Below the pieces are notes generated by a model. The model saw only the letters and a program-made list of their open reading frames with translations. It was not told where the DNA came from and did not search any database. A program made the position numbers and the translations under genes. Source: CAWEQW01 sp963811365 (GTDB taxonomy: Bacteria > Actinomycetota > Actinomycetes > Propionibacteriales > Nocardioidaceae). Taken from it: DNA of 64,000 nt. Shown in pieces: positions 47,789 to 60,007 of the stretch. Every line of letters begins with the position of its first letter. Positions within the stretch are counted from its first letter, which is position 1. The DNA is taken from contig CAWEQW010000006.1 of assembly GCA_963811365.1 (NCBI GenBank), forward strand, positions 434,001 to 498,000, read 5' to 3'.

Positions 47789-48701
47789 TGTCGCCGAGCT
47801 CCGGCGCAGTGCTGCTGCCACCTGCGGCTCGAACTCGGCGAGGGCGTGCGCTGGGACGCCCGGCGCGACGAACTGCTGTGGGTCGACGTGCACCGCGGCC
47901 TGCTGCACGCCGCCGCCGTCACGGCCGCGGCGTCGGCCCGGTCGACGTGCTCGACGTCGGCGGCCCGCTCACCGCCGTCTTCCCGCTGCCGGATCCCGCG
48001 GACGGCTGGCTCGTCGGCCACGGCGAGGGCCTCGCCCTGCTCGAGCCGGTCCGGGAGCTGCGGCCGCTCGCCGAACCCGAGCGCGCCGGCCCGGCCACAC
48101 CCGCGTCAACGACGGCGCCTGCGACGCGCGCGGCCGGCTGTGGCTGGGCAGCATGGAGTACGCCGGCGCGGCCGACCACGGCCGCCTCTACCGGGTCGAC
48201 CTCGACGGCCGGCTCACCGTCGCGTCGCACCGACGACCGTCTCCAACGGCATCGGCTGGAGCCCGGACGGCGCCACGATGTATTTCGTCGACACCGGCGC
48301 CGGCACGGTCACCGCCTACGGCTACGACGCGGACACCGGCGAGCTGCACGACCCGGGTGCTCGTGCAGGTCACCGAGGACGGCGTGCCCGACGGCCTGTG
48401 CGTCGACGACGAGGGCTGCCTGTGGGTGGCGATCTGGGACGGCGGCGAGGTGCGCCGCTACTCGCCCGACGGCGAACCCTGCTCGCCCGGGTCAGTACGC
48501 CGGCCCGCGCGCCCGTCCTGCTGCGCCTTCGGCGGCCCGGGCCGCGAACGCCTCTACATCACCACTGCCCGGGTCGGGCTCACCGAGACCGAGCTGTCCC
48601 ACCAGCCGCACGCCGGCTGCCTGCTCGCCGTCGACGTCGGCGTCACCGGGCCTGCCGCGCTGCCCTACCGCGGGCCGCTCGAGGTCACCGATGCGACCTG
48701 A
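47788..48701 (+). pseudogene. SMP-30/gluconolactonase family protein, several frameshifts
   Basis: Reconstructed motifs are LRLELGEGVRWDARRDELLW, WLGSMEYAGAADHGRLYRVD, NGIGWSPDGATMYFVDTG and DGLCVDDEGCLWVAIWDGGE, all signatures of the six-bladed SMP-30 propeller that hydrolyses sugar lactones. About seven single-base shifts interrupt it. Next to dehydrogenases it would open the lactone they form. The end overlaps the next gene. Confidence 0.75.
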
Positions 48702-49949
48702 CGCCTGGCGCGTGCGGCCCGGACGCGACAAGGCCATGCCCGCGTGGGCGGACGGGCTCGACCTGGCCGAGCTGGTGGCGCGCCGGCCCCAGCGTGCCCG
48801 ACTTCCTGCTCCCGGTCCTGACCGCCGACGAGGCCGCGCTGCAGCACAACATCACCGCGATGGCCTCCTTCGTGCGCCAGCACGAGCGCGCTGCTGTGCC
48901 CGCACGGCAAGACCACGATGTCGCCCGAGCTGATCGCCCGCCAGCTCGACGCCGGCGCCTGGGGCATCACCGCCGCCACGATCAGCCAGGTGCGCGCCTT
49001 CCGCTCCTTCGGCGTCGCGCGGATCCTGCTCGCCAACGAGCTCGCTCGACCCGCACGGCCTCGACTGGCTGCTCGCCGAGCTGGACCGTGACCCCGGGCT
49101 TCGAGGCGTCTACGTGTACGTCGACTCCGCCGCCGACCCTCGCTGCCGCCGAGGCGGCGCTCGGCCCGTCGGGGCCCCGGCCGGCCGCTGGACCTGCTCG
49201 TCGAGCTCGGCGTGCCCGGCGGGCGCACCGGCTGCCGCACCGTCGCCGAGGCCGTCGAGCTGGCCGCGCGCGGTGCGCGCGCTTCCGCGGCGCCCGGCTG
49301 GCCGGGGTCGCCGGCTACGAAGGCGTGCTCGGCCACGATCGGCGACCCGGCCGAGGTGTCGGCGGTGGCGCGGCTACCTCGCCGACCTGCGCTCGGTGCT
49401 GGTCGCGGTCGCCGACGACGTGGCGCCCGGACGAGGAACTCATCGTCACCGCCGGCGGATCGGTCTGGTTCGACCTGGTGGCCGACGAGCTCGGCACCGG
49501 CGGCCACCGGCGGACGCGCCCGGCTGGTGCTGCGGTCGGGCTGCTACGTCACCCACGACCACGGGCTCTACGCCGGCGCCGGACCGTCGTCGCGCGGCGC
49601 GGGGCCCGGCGCTGCGGCCGGCGCTGCGGCTGTGGGCGCAGGTGCTCTCCGTGCCCGAGCCGGGGCTGGCCGTGGCCGGCTTCGGGCGGCGCGACTGCTC
49701 CTTCGACGCTGGGCTGCCGGTCCCGCTGGACCGCCTTCGCCGGCCGGGAGGTCCAGCCGCTGGACGGCGTACGGGTGGTCGACCTCAACGACCAGCACGC
49801 GTTCCTTCGGCACGACGGGCAACTGGTCGTCGGCGACGTGCTTGTCGTTCGGGATCTCCCACCCGTGCACCACCTTCGACAAGTGGCGGCTGGTCCCGGT
49901 CGTCGACGACGAGCTGACCGTCACCGACTGCCTGACCACCTGGTTCTGA
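48691..49949 (+). pseudogene. D-threonine aldolase/D-serine deaminase-like PLP enzyme, many frameshifts
   Basis: Reconstructed pieces are DFLLPVLTADEAALQHNITA, HGKTTMSPELIARQLDAGAW with the PLP lysine, VELGVPGGRTGCRTVAEAVE, YEGVLGHD and the metal-binding C-terminus FGISHPCTTFDKWRLVPVVD with the His-x-Cys motif. This is the alanine-racemase-fold family with a D-Ser dehydratase C-terminal domain. It may act on a hydroxy-amino acid or an amino-sugar-derived product. About ten single-base shifts. Confidence 0.72.
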
Positions 49950-49995
49950 ACGGCCGCAGCGTTGCACGAACGTTCATCGACCGAGGAGAGCGACC

Positions 49996-50383
49996 ATGCG
50001 ACGCACCGAGATCCGCACCGACGCCGCCCCGGCACCCGAAGGGCACCTACTCGCAGGCGCTGCGCGTGGGTGACTTCGTCTTCACCAGCGGCTTCGGCCC
50101 GCACGACCCGAGACCGGCGAGGTCGTCGGCGTCGGACGTCTGCGCGCAGACCGAGCAGACGCTGCGCAACGTCGACGCGGCGTTGCGGGCGGCGGGCTCG
50201 TCGCTCGCCTCGGCGGTGAAGCTGACTGTGCACCTCGCCGACCTGGGCGACTTCGCGGACTTCGACGCGGTCTACCGCAGACGCTCACGGCGCCCTTCCC
50301 GGCGCGCACCACCGTCGGCTCCACCCTGCGCCGGGATCCTGGTCGAGATCGACGCGGTCGCGGTCGTGGACGGCGGCGCCTGA
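49996..50383 (+). pseudogene. RidA family protein, several frameshifts
   Basis: The ATG follows GAGGAG. Pieces GTYSQALRVGDFVFTSGFGP, EQTLRNVDAALRAAGSSLAS and AVKLTVHLADLGDFADFDAV match RidA, which hydrolyses reactive enamine/imine intermediates released by PLP enzymes such as the one encoded just upstream. About five indels, of both signs. The end overlaps a further ATG at 50383 that begins MRLVSYVGG and then breaks off. Confidence 0.78.
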
Positions 50384-50396
50384 TGCGGCTGGTCAG

Positions 50397-50501
50397 CTAC
50401 GTCGGCGGCACGTCGCCGGCGACGACCTCACCGCGCTCGTCGGCGAGGCTGACCGCCAGCTTGGTGCCCCCGAAGTCGAGGGCGACCAGCAGCGCGCTCA
50501 C
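50397..50501 (-). pseudogene. truncated ROK family sugar kinase (first 34 residues)
   Basis: The GTG at 50501 overlaps the GH4 stop and reads MSALLVALDFGGTKLAVSLA DERGEVVAG-type sequence, with the ROK phosphate-binding DFGGTK motif. It then stops at TAG 50397-50399 where the opposite-strand operon begins. The remaining 270 or so residues of the kinase are missing from the window. Confidence 0.7.
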
Positions 50502-51799
50502 CCTCGCAGCGCGGCGGGCATCAGCTCGCCGTGCGCCTCGAACAGGTCGTCGCACATCGCCACGATCTCGCGGGTGGTCAGCGTCGCGCCGGCGTTCGGG
50601 TCGAGCAGCGCCGCCTGGTAGGCGTGCCGGCGGTCGCCCTCGAGCACCGCGCGCACCGTCAGCTCGACGACGTTGAGGAAGGTGCGGTTCAGCGCGGCCA
50701 GCTGCGGCGGCAGCGCGCCGACCGACCGCGGGTGCGGCCCGTCGCGCGTCGACCGAGGCAGGGCACCTCCACGCAGCACTCGTCGGGCAGGCTGGTGATC
50801 TTGCCGTCGTTGCGCACGTTGACGTAGATCTCGGCCGGCTCGCCGGTCTGGTGGGCGTGGATGAACTCCGAGGCCAGCTCGTTGGCCGGCTCCAGCTCGA
50901 GCGGCGCGCCGCTCTCCAGCTCGCGACGGGTGCGACTCGTACTCGTCGATGTTCTCCTCCGAGCGGTGCAGGTAGTCACCGACGAAGATCCGGAAGTGCT
51001 CGATCTCGTCGTCGTGGTGCATGAACCACGGGCAGGTACTCCGCGGAGTGCTCGCTGGACTCGGTCGGGAAGTAGCCGAAGCGGCGGAAGATCTCGACGC
51101 GGACGCGGCGCTGCAGCTCGGGGTCCTTCTCGATCACCTCGCGCAGCTGCGGGTAGAGGTCGCGGCCCTCGTGCTCGAACCGCAGCACGAAGGCCTGGTG
51201 GTTGAAGCCGGCGGTGGTGAAGTCGACCTGCTCGGGCTCCAGGCCGACCAGGCCGGACAGGAAGCGGTGGGTGTCGCGCACGGAGTGGCACAGCCCGAGC
51301 ACCCGGTCGAACGGGGTGCCGGCGTAGACGGCCCAGGGCAGCATCGCCATCGGGTTGGAGTAGTTCAGCAGGAAGGCCTCCGGGCAGGCCTTGGCCATGT
51401 CCTCGCCGATCGCCATCAGCACCGGGATGGTGCGCAGCCCGCGGAAGATGCCGCCGATGCCCAGGGTGTCCCCGATCGTCTGCCGCACGCCGTAGCGAGC
51501 GGGGATGTCGAAGTCGGTGCGCGTGGCCGCGGTAGCCGCCGACCTGGATCTCGTTGACCACGTAGTCGGCGCCCTCGATGGCCGCGAGCGCGGTCCAGGT
51601 GAGAGCTCACCACCGCCCCGGCACCGGTCTGCTCGCTGATCCGCTGCGCCATCGTCTCTGCGTGCCCCAGTCGCTCGGCGTCGATGTCGTGCAGCGCCAG
51701 CTCCAGCCGGCCGTGCAGCTCGGGATAGCTGCACAGGTCGGTGACGACGTTACGGGTGAACTCGACGCTGCCCGCGCCGATGAAAGCAACCTTGGCCAT
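50498..51799 (-). pseudogene. glycoside hydrolase family 4 (alpha-galactosidase/6-phospho-glucosidase type), several frameshifts
   Basis: The ATG at 51799 starts MAKVAFIGAGSVEFTRNVVT, the NAD-binding motif of GH4. Further signatures are VNEIQVGGY, NYSNPMAML, FTTAGFNHQAFVLRFEHEGR and NVRNDGKITSLPDECCVEVP (MelA-like). About six single-base shifts lie near 51600, 51535, 51030, 50932 and 50745. GH4 enzymes use NAD+ and Mn2+ in a redox-elimination mechanism. The pairing with a downstream ROK kinase fits a sugar-degradation operon. Confidence 0.75.
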
Positions 51800-51832
51800 G
51801 CGCGTGACTATCCCAGCGATTCGGCCAATCGA

Positions 51833-52645
51833 TCAAGACCGAGCACGGTTGTTGTTGCGTTTCTGATCAGATGCGCCCGGCGAGGCGACCAGCACGTTCA
51901 CCCCGGCGTCGCGCAGCTCCGCCAGGATCGCGGGGTCGGCGTCGGCGTCGGTGACCAGGTCGCCGATCTCGTCGGTGCGGCAGATCCGGGCGAAGGTACG
52001 CCGGCCCAGCTTGCTGCTGTCAGCGATCACCACGGTGCGCCGGGCGCGGCTGATAAAGGCGTGGTCGGTGTGCGCCTCCAGCTCGTCGTAGGTGCTGCAT
52101 CCCTCGGCGACGGTGAGCCCGTCGACGCCGATGAACGAGATGTCGAGGTGGTAACGCTCGATCACCGACTCGGCGACGGGACCGACGAGCTCGTAGCTGG
52201 CGTGCCGGGCAGCGCCGCCGACCACCACCACACGGAGGGAGGGGCGCAGCACCAGCTCCGCGGCGATGTTGAGCGCATTGGTGACCACGATGATCCCGGC
52301 GTCGTTCTTCAGGGCTCGGGCGAGCTCGGTGGCCGTGGTGCCCCCGGTCATGCCCACCACCGCACCGTCGGGCACCAGCGAGGCGGCCAGCCGGCCGATC
52401 GCCCGCTTCTCCGGCTGGCGGCGCGCCTCCCGGTGGCGCAGCGGCAGCTCGAAGCCGACCCCGCTGGCCACCGCGCCGCCGTGGGTGCGCACCAGCAGCC
52501 CCTGGTCCTGCAGCGTCTTGAGGTCGCGCCGCAGGGTGGCGGCCGAGACGTCGAGGGCCGCCGAGATCCGGGCGACGTCGACGCTGCCGCTCTCGGCGAT
52601 GTGCTCGAGGATGGCTGCCATCCGGTCGGCCTTCAGCATCCGCAT
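51833..52645 (-). CDS. DeoR/GlpR family transcriptional regulator
   Basis: 270 residues and intact. N-terminal HTH_DeoR (RMAAILEHIAESGSVDVARI; SAATLRRDLKTLQDQGLLVR) and sugar-phosphate-binding DeoRC domain (GAVVGMTGGTTATELARALK; ISFIGVDGLTVAEGCSTYDE). The ATG at 52645 follows GGAGG. It lies between the GH4 gene and the divergent ABC importer, so it probably represses both in response to a phosphorylated sugar. It is one of the few unbroken genes of the region. Confidence 0.9.
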   Translation of the reverse strand: MRMLKADRMAAILEHIAESGSVDVARISAALDVSAATLRRDLKTLQDQGLLVRTHGGAVASGVGFELPLRHREARRQPEKRAIGRLAASLVPDGAVVGMTGGTTATELARALKNDAGIIVVTNALNIAAELVLRPSLRVVVVGGAARHASYELVGPVAESVIERYHLDISFIGVDGLTVAEGCSTYDELEAHTDHAFISRARRTVVIADSSKLGRRTFARICRTDEIGDLVTDADADPAILAELRDAGVNVLVASPGASDQKRNNNRARS

Positions 52646-52815
52646 CGCCTCCGGATCTGTGCGAAACGGACAGTGACCGGGTAATCCGCCCCCGCAGCCA
52701 TTGCTAAGTGATCGAACACGTCGTACAGTCCAGCGAAACGGGGCCAAATGCGCAAGCACACGCGCAGGTTGTGATCGTTTGTGAGCGATCCTGAGTCGAG
52801 AGGCGGCGGTCGGTG

Positions 52816-54103
52816 ATGAGGCGGTCAGGTCGGATGGCGATGGCGGCCTCGGTGGCGGCGGTGCTGGTGACAGCGGCCGGTTGCGGCGGCGGCAACGGGT
52901 CGTCGAGCGGCAAGACGCACGATCACCGTGTGGGAGGGCTACACCGACGTGGAGGGAAAGGCCTTCACCAAGATCGTCGACGAGTTCAACGCCTCGCACA
53001 AGGACATCAATGTCAAGGTGCTCGAGACCAACAACGACTACGCGCTGCAGAAGGTGCTCACCGCGGTTCGCGGCGGCACGCCACCGGACGTGGCCTACCT
53101 CTACGGCAGCTGGGCGCCCAACGTCGCCAAGATCCCGTCCGTGGTCGACCTGACCTCGACGGTGAAGTCCACCGCGGTGAACTGGAGCGACTTCTACCCC
53201 GGCGAGCGCGCGGTCACCACCGTCGACGGCAAGGTGATCGGGATGCCGGCCCTCGTCGACAACCTGGCCATCGTCTACAACAAGACCCTGTTCAAGAAGG
53301 ACGGCGTGGCGCCCCCCAACGCGAACTGGACCTGGGACGACTTCCGGGCCGCGGCCAAGAAGCTGACCGACTCCTCCTCCAAGCAGTACGGCACGTCCTA
53401 CCCCGCCGACGCCAGTGAGGACAGCGTCTGGCACTGGGAGGCGATGCTCTGGGAGGCCGGCGGGCAGATCCTGAACTCCGGCAACACCAAGGCCGCGTTC
53501 AACTCCTCAGCGGGACTGCAGGCCATGACGACGCTGAAGCAGATGGCGGTCGACGACAAGTCGATGTACGTCGACACCACGAACTCCAAGTACATGGACC
53601 TCTTCAACGCCGGCAAGATCGGGATGATCGTGACCGGGCCGTGGGACCTGTCCTCGGTGCACGTGCCGTACGGCGTGCAGATCATGCCGACGTACGCCGG
53701 CTCGTCCGCGGGGCACCAGAGCATCTCCGGCCCGGACAACTGGGTGCTGTTCGACAACGGCAGCGCGCGGGTCGAAGGCCGCGAAGATCTTCGTCACCTG
53801 GCTGACCGCACCGGACCAGGTCAAGGAGTTCTCGCTGGCGACCGGCGACCTGCCCACCCGCAAGTCGATCGGTGACGACCCGAGTGTGGTCAGCCAGATG
53901 AACGACAAGCTGCCCGGGTTGAAGACGTCTTCATCGACAACCTCTCCAACGTCAAGCAGGCCCGGCCGCAGGTCACGGCGTACCCGAAGATCTCCGAGGC
54001 CCTGGGCAACTCGATCGTCGGCGTGCTGCTGGGCAAGACCAGCCCGCAACAGGCGCTCTCGCAGTCGGCCGCCGCCACCGACCAGGCCCTCTCCGGCAGC
54101 TGA
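52816..54103 (+). pseudogene. sugar ABC transporter substrate-binding lipoprotein, two frameshifts
   Basis: The lipoprotein signal (RMAMAASVAAVLVTAAGCGG) has its lipobox Cys near residue 23. The mature SBP_bac_1 fold reads ITVWEGYTDVEGKAFTKIVD, TPPDVAYLYGSWAPNVAKIP and GKIGMIVTGPWDLSSVH. Single-base shifts lie at 52917 and near 53775. The C-terminus ends QQALSQSAAATDQALSGS. It should bind a sugar or polyol outside the cell and deliver it to the two permeases. Confidence 0.85.
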
Positions 54104-54112
54104 GCGACGGCC

Positions 54113-55057
54113 ATGGCCACCGCTACTCACCAGCGTTGCGGAGAAGACGCCGCCTCGGCGAGCCGGAATCCTGCGGCGGCTGTCCCGCTCGGAAGACGCC
54201 GTGGGCTGGGCGTTCGTCACCCCGGCGATGCGTGCTGATCGGGGTCTTCGGCCTGCTGCCGATCCTCTGGTCTCTGCTGCTGTCGTTCCAGAAGTCCGAC
54301 CTGCTCACGCCCGAGACGCCCTGGGTCGGGCTGCAGAACTACCAGCAGATCCCCGGTGACGCCGACCTTCCGGCTGGCCATCGAGCACACCATCATCTAC
54401 ACCGCGCTGTTCGTGCCGCTGACGATGATCGTCGGGCTCTTGATCGCGGTGGCGCTGAACCGCAAGGTCCGCGGTATCACCATCTACCGCACCGCGGCCT
54501 ACGTGACGATGGCGGTCTCGACGATCAACGAGGCGATCATCTTCATGTGGCTCTTCGAGCCCTCCTTCGGCATCGTCAACGCCGCGCTCCGCGCGGTCGG
54601 CCTGCCCGAGGGGCAGTGGCTCTCCAGCCCCGGTCAGGCGCTCTACGTCATCGTCGCGATGACCGTCTGGGGCTGGACCGGCTTCTCGGTCGTCATCTAC
54701 CTCGCCGCCCTGCAGGGGGTTCCCCACGAGCTGCACGAGGCCGCCGCGATCGACGGGGCCAAGCCGGTCACCATCTTCCGCACGATCACCCTGCCGCTGC
54801 TCAGCCCGGCCTCACTCTTCCTCGCCGTCTGGCTGAGCATCAACGCCCTCCAGCTCTTCGACGAGGTCTACCTGACCACCCGGGGCGGGCCCCTGCACGC
54901 CACCACCGTGGTCGTCTACTACCTCTTCGACCAGGCCTTCCAACAGTTCAACGCCGGGTACGCCGCGGCGCTGGCCTACGTGCTGTTCATGGTGATCCTG
55001 GTGATCACCTACCTCCAGTTCCGTATCGGCAACCGCTTCGTCCACTACAACAAGTGA
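54113..55057 (+). pseudogene. carbohydrate ABC transporter permease (MalF type), about three frameshifts
   Basis: Six predicted helices (VLIGVFGLLPILWSLLLSFQ; TALFVPLTMIVGLLIAVALN). The EAA loop is HELHEAAAIDGAKPVTIFRT. Extra bases lie near 54143, 54231 and 54371. The start at ATG 54113 is 9 bases after the binding-protein gene. Confidence 0.85.
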
Positions 55058-55062
55058 GCACG

Positions 55063-55896
55063 ATGAGACGCCCGAGCCCCTGGCACCTGGTGCTGATCCC
55101 GATCACCTTCCTCCTGCTGGTGCCGTTCTTCTGGATGCTGATCACCTCGCTGGAGACCGAGGCCGAGACCCGCCGGTTCCCGCCGGTGTTGTGGCCGGCG
55201 TCGCCCGCAGTGGGCGAACTACCCCACCGCGCTGGACGCGGCGCCGTTCCTGCGCTTCATGCTCAACAGTGCGGTCGTCGCGATCGTGGTGGTCGTCGCC
55301 AACCTGGTGCTGTGCAGCATCGCCGGCTACGCCTTCGCCCGGCTGCGCTTCCTCGGCAGCGGCGCCCTGTTCGCGGTGCTGATGGCCACCCTGATGGTGC
55401 CCTTCCAGGTCACCATGATCCCCGAGTTCCTGATCGTGAAGTGGATCGGCACCAACGTCTGGAGCCAGCTCGGCATCGACCACCTCGGGGCGCTGATCCT
55501 GCCCAACGTGGCCACCGCGTTCGGCATCTTCCTGCTGCGCCAGTTCTTCCTGACCATCCCGGTCGAGCTGGAGGAGGCTGCGCGCATCGACGGCACGTCC
55601 CGGCTGGGCGTGCTGTTCAAGATCGTGCTGCCGCTGTCGTTGCCGGCGTTGGCAACGCTGGCGGCGCTGACCTTCCTCGACTCGTGGAACTCCTTCCTCT
55701 GGCCGCTGATCGTGATCAACACCGAGAGCCACATGACCCTCCCGCTGGGCCTGACCACCTTCCAGGGCTCGCACGACACCAATGGCACCTGCTGATGGCC
55801 GGCAACGTGTTCAGCCTGCTGCCGATGCTGCTGGTCTTCTTCGCCGCTCAGCGCTACTTCGTCCGTTCCGTCGCCGCCACCGGGCTGAAGGGCTGA
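55063..55896 (+). pseudogene. carbohydrate ABC transporter permease (MalG type), two frameshifts
   Basis: Starts MRRPSPWHLVLIPITFLLLV. The EAA loop is VELEEAARIDGTSRLGVLFK. One extra base near 55212 and one missing base near 55782 break the frame; the end reads FAAQRYFVRSVAATGLKG. It is the second subunit of the transmembrane channel. Confidence 0.85.
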
Positions 55897-55901
55897 GAGC
55901 C

Positions 55902-57040
<1,139 letters not shown>

Positions 57041-57044
<4 letters not shown>

Positions 57045-57960
57045 ACGCACCAGAGCAGGAGAGCCCGGAGCGCCGCCGGCAGCAGCCACGTGCTCGCGGA
57101 GATCGCCAGCCAGCCGGAGTGCTGGACCCGGGCGCTCGAGACGGCGAAGGAGGCGGCGCCGGTGCTGCCCGCGCCGGGGGCGCGGGTGGCGATCATCGGG
57201 TGCGGCACCTCGCTGCACATCGCCGCCGCCGTCGCTGCGGCCCGCGAGGCCGCCGGGCAGGGCGAGACCGACGCCTTCCCGGCCTCGGAGATGCCCGTGC
57301 GCCCCTACGACCTCGTCGTCGCGCTCTCCCGTTCCGGCACCACCACCGAGGTGCTGCAGGCGCTCGCCCAGCTGTCCGGACTCCGTGCCCACGCTCGGCA
57401 TCACCGCCGACGCCACCACGCCGATCGCCGAGGCCGTCGACGAGCTGGTCGTGCTCGACTACGCCGACGAGCAGTCGGTGGTGCAGACCCGGTTCGCCAC
57501 CAGCGCGCTGACCCTGCTGCGCGCGCACGTGGGCCACGCGATGGCGACCGGTGATCGACGCAGGCGGCGGCGCTGCTCGACGAGCCGGTCGAGCCGTCGC
57601 TGGTCGACCGCGCCGCACTACGCCTTCCTCGCCCGCGGCTGGGCCCTCGGGGTCGCCGCGGAGGCGGCGCTGAAGGTCCGCGAGGCGGCCGCGGCCTGGA
57701 GCGAGGTCTACCCCGCGCTGGAGTACCGCCACGGGCCGCTGTCGGCGGCCGACGACGCGACCCTGGTGTGGATGCTCGGCGAGCCGGACGACTCGCTCGC
57801 CAGCGACGTGTCGGTGACCGGCGCGCAGGTGGAGACCAGCGGCCGAGACGCGCAGGCCGAGCTCGTCCGGGTCCAGCGGGTCGCGGTCGCCACGGCGCAA
57901 AGGCGCGGGCTGGACCCCGACCGGCCGCGGCACCTGACCCGGTCCGTGGTCCTTTCATGA
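57041..57960 (+). pseudogene. SIS domain sugar isomerase/deaminase-like protein, several frameshifts
   Basis: GTG start overlapping the upstream stop. SIS motifs are ARVAIIGCGTSLHIAAAVAA, LVVALSRSGTTTEVLQALAQ and PALEYRHGPLSAADDATLVW. The family includes GlmS isomerase domains and AgaS-type amino-sugar-phosphate deaminases, and the latter fits this context. About five indels. The ATGA overlap with the next gene suggests coupling. Confidence 0.78.
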
Positions 57961-58558
57961 GCCCCGCCCCAGGTACGAGACCCGTCTACGCGCTGGCCTT
58001 CGACCACCGCAACTCCTTCCGCACCTCCTTCATGCCGCCTCACGCGCCCGCCGACGATCGAGCAGACCGCCCGCATGGTGGAAGCGAAGCGGGTGGTCGG
58101 CGGCGCCCACGTCGCCGAGGCCCGTGCCGCCGGCATCACGATCGCGATGCCGGTGGAGGTGAGCGGCCAGGCGGAGCTGCGCTTCGAGGACGACTACGAA
58201 GCTGTGATCGACACGCACGACCCGTGCTACGCCAAGGTGCTGGCCCGCTACAACCCCCGCGCCGACCAGCTCGACGCGCTGGACGGCGACCGGGGCCGCT
58301 ACGACCGGGAGCTGCGCGCGGAGCTGACCGCCCTCGCCGTCGCCGAGACCGACGCGGTGCACCGCTGGCTGAAGATCGTCGCCGACGTGCCGGGCTTCAC
58401 CGGCTTCGCGCTCGGCCGTACGGCGTGGTGGGAACCCCTGCGCGGCCACTCGCGGGCGGACCGCGCGAGTCGGCCGTCGAGGCGATTGCCCGACCTACCT
58501 CGACCTCGTCGACGGCTACCGATCGGCGGGTCGGCCCGACCGAAGGGACCCCAGATGA
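57957..58558 (+). pseudogene. DUF2090 (IolC C-terminal/aldolase-like) protein, shortened and frame-shifted
   Basis: It begins VYALAFDHRNSFRTSF, the DUF2090 hallmark, and contains AGITIAMPVEVSGQAELRFE, YAKVLARYNPRADQ, DRELRAELTALAVAET and PGFTGFALGRTAWWEPLRGH. Family members are about 300 residues; this one has about 200. The stretches normally between these motifs are missing, as if internal segments had been deleted, in addition to frameshifts. An aldolase role on a deoxy-keto-sugar phosphate is inferred. Confidence 0.65.
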
Positions 58559-59989
58559 AGCGACGTACCGTGGCCTGCGCAGCCGCCACCCTGCTGGCAC
58601 TCGGCTCGCTGACGGCCGTCGCGGCCGGCTCAGCCGCCGCGGCGCCGCCGCCCACTCCGGCCCGCGTTGTGGTCGGCCCCCACGGCTCCGACGCCGCCGC
58701 TGGCACGCCGGCCCGTCCGCTGCGCACCGTGCGGGCGGCGGTGCAGCGGCTCGGTGCCGGTGGCGGCACCGTGCTGCTGCGCGGCGGCGTCTACCACCAG
58801 CGGATCCGGCTGATCGACAAGCGGCACCTGACCCTCCGGCCCTACGGTCACGAGCACCCGGTGCTCTCCGGCGCCGGGCTGACCCCGCCGCGGACCCTGA
58901 CCGGTCTGGTGGAGATCGCCGACAGCCGTGACATCACCGTGCGCGGCCTGGAGATCACCGGCTACCGCACTCGACGCGCTCGACACCGTGCCCGCCGGCG
59001 TCTACGTGCACGGCCACGACCGCGGCAGTGCGGATCCTCGGCAACCACGTGCACGACCTCGGCAACGACAACAACACCCTGGGCAGCTACGACATCAACG
59101 CCCACGGGATCGCGGCGTACGGGGACGACCCGCACCTACCGATCCGCGGCCTGGTCATCGCGCGGCAACACCGTGGACAACCTGCATCTCGGCGCCAGCG
59201 AGAGCGTGGTCGTCAACGGCAACGTCACCGGCTGGTCGATCCGCGAGCAACCAGATCCGGGACAACGACAACATCGGCATCGACGCGATCGGCTACGAGC
59301 AGACGCTGACCGGGAAGTGGCGCTACACCCGGCGCAACCGCGCCCGGAACGGCGTGATCGCGCACAACACCGTGCAGCGGATCCGGTCGCGCGGCAACCC
59401 GGCGTACTGGGAGGACGGCTCCTGGTGCAACTGCGCCGACGGCATCTACGTCGACGGCGGTTCGCACATCCGCATCGCGCGCAACCGCGTCGCCGACAGC
59501 GACATCGGGATCGAGGTGGCCGCAGAGAACCCGCGAGGCACCGCCGACCACGTCCTGGTGCTGCGGAACCGGGTGACCGGGAGCCTGTTCACCGGGATCA
59601 CCACTGGCGGCTACTGCAACGGCGCCGACGACTGCGGCGGGGTCCGCACCGGCTCCTCCCACGACAACGTCTTCACCCGCAACTGGCTGCGCGGCAACAA
59701 CCGCCTCGACGACGGCTCACCGGAGCTGCTGGTGCAGTACTACGCCTACCGCAACCGCTTCTCCCACAACACCCTCATCGCCACCAACAGCGGGCACGTG
59801 GTCACCGGCACCGTCCCGGGCGACCACGGCGTTCGCGGCGAGGCGGGCAACCACAGCGACCACAACCGGTTCCGCGCCCGCGGAGTCGGCCCGGCACAGA
59901 TGGAGTTCGGCTGGCGGGGCGCCACCTACACCGGTGCGCGGCACTACGTCAGGGCGACCGGTCAGGACCGGCACAGCAGCTTCAGGTGA
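58555..59989 (+). pseudogene. secreted right-handed parallel beta-helix protein, about four frameshifts
   Basis: Clear signal peptide (VACAAATLLALGSLTAVAAG then SAAAAPPP). Next come VVVGPHGSDAAAGTPARPLR, the usual N-terminus of pectate-lyase-like beta-helix proteins, and repeated Asn/Gly/Asp-rich coils (NGVIAHNTVQRI; SHIRIARNRVADSDIGIEVA). Extra bases lie near 58971, 59032, 59162 and 59247; the last 240 residues are in one frame. It probably cleaves or binds a polysaccharide whose products the importer takes up. Confidence 0.78.
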
Positions 59990-60007
59990 TCAGCGCACCA
60001 GGCGCAC

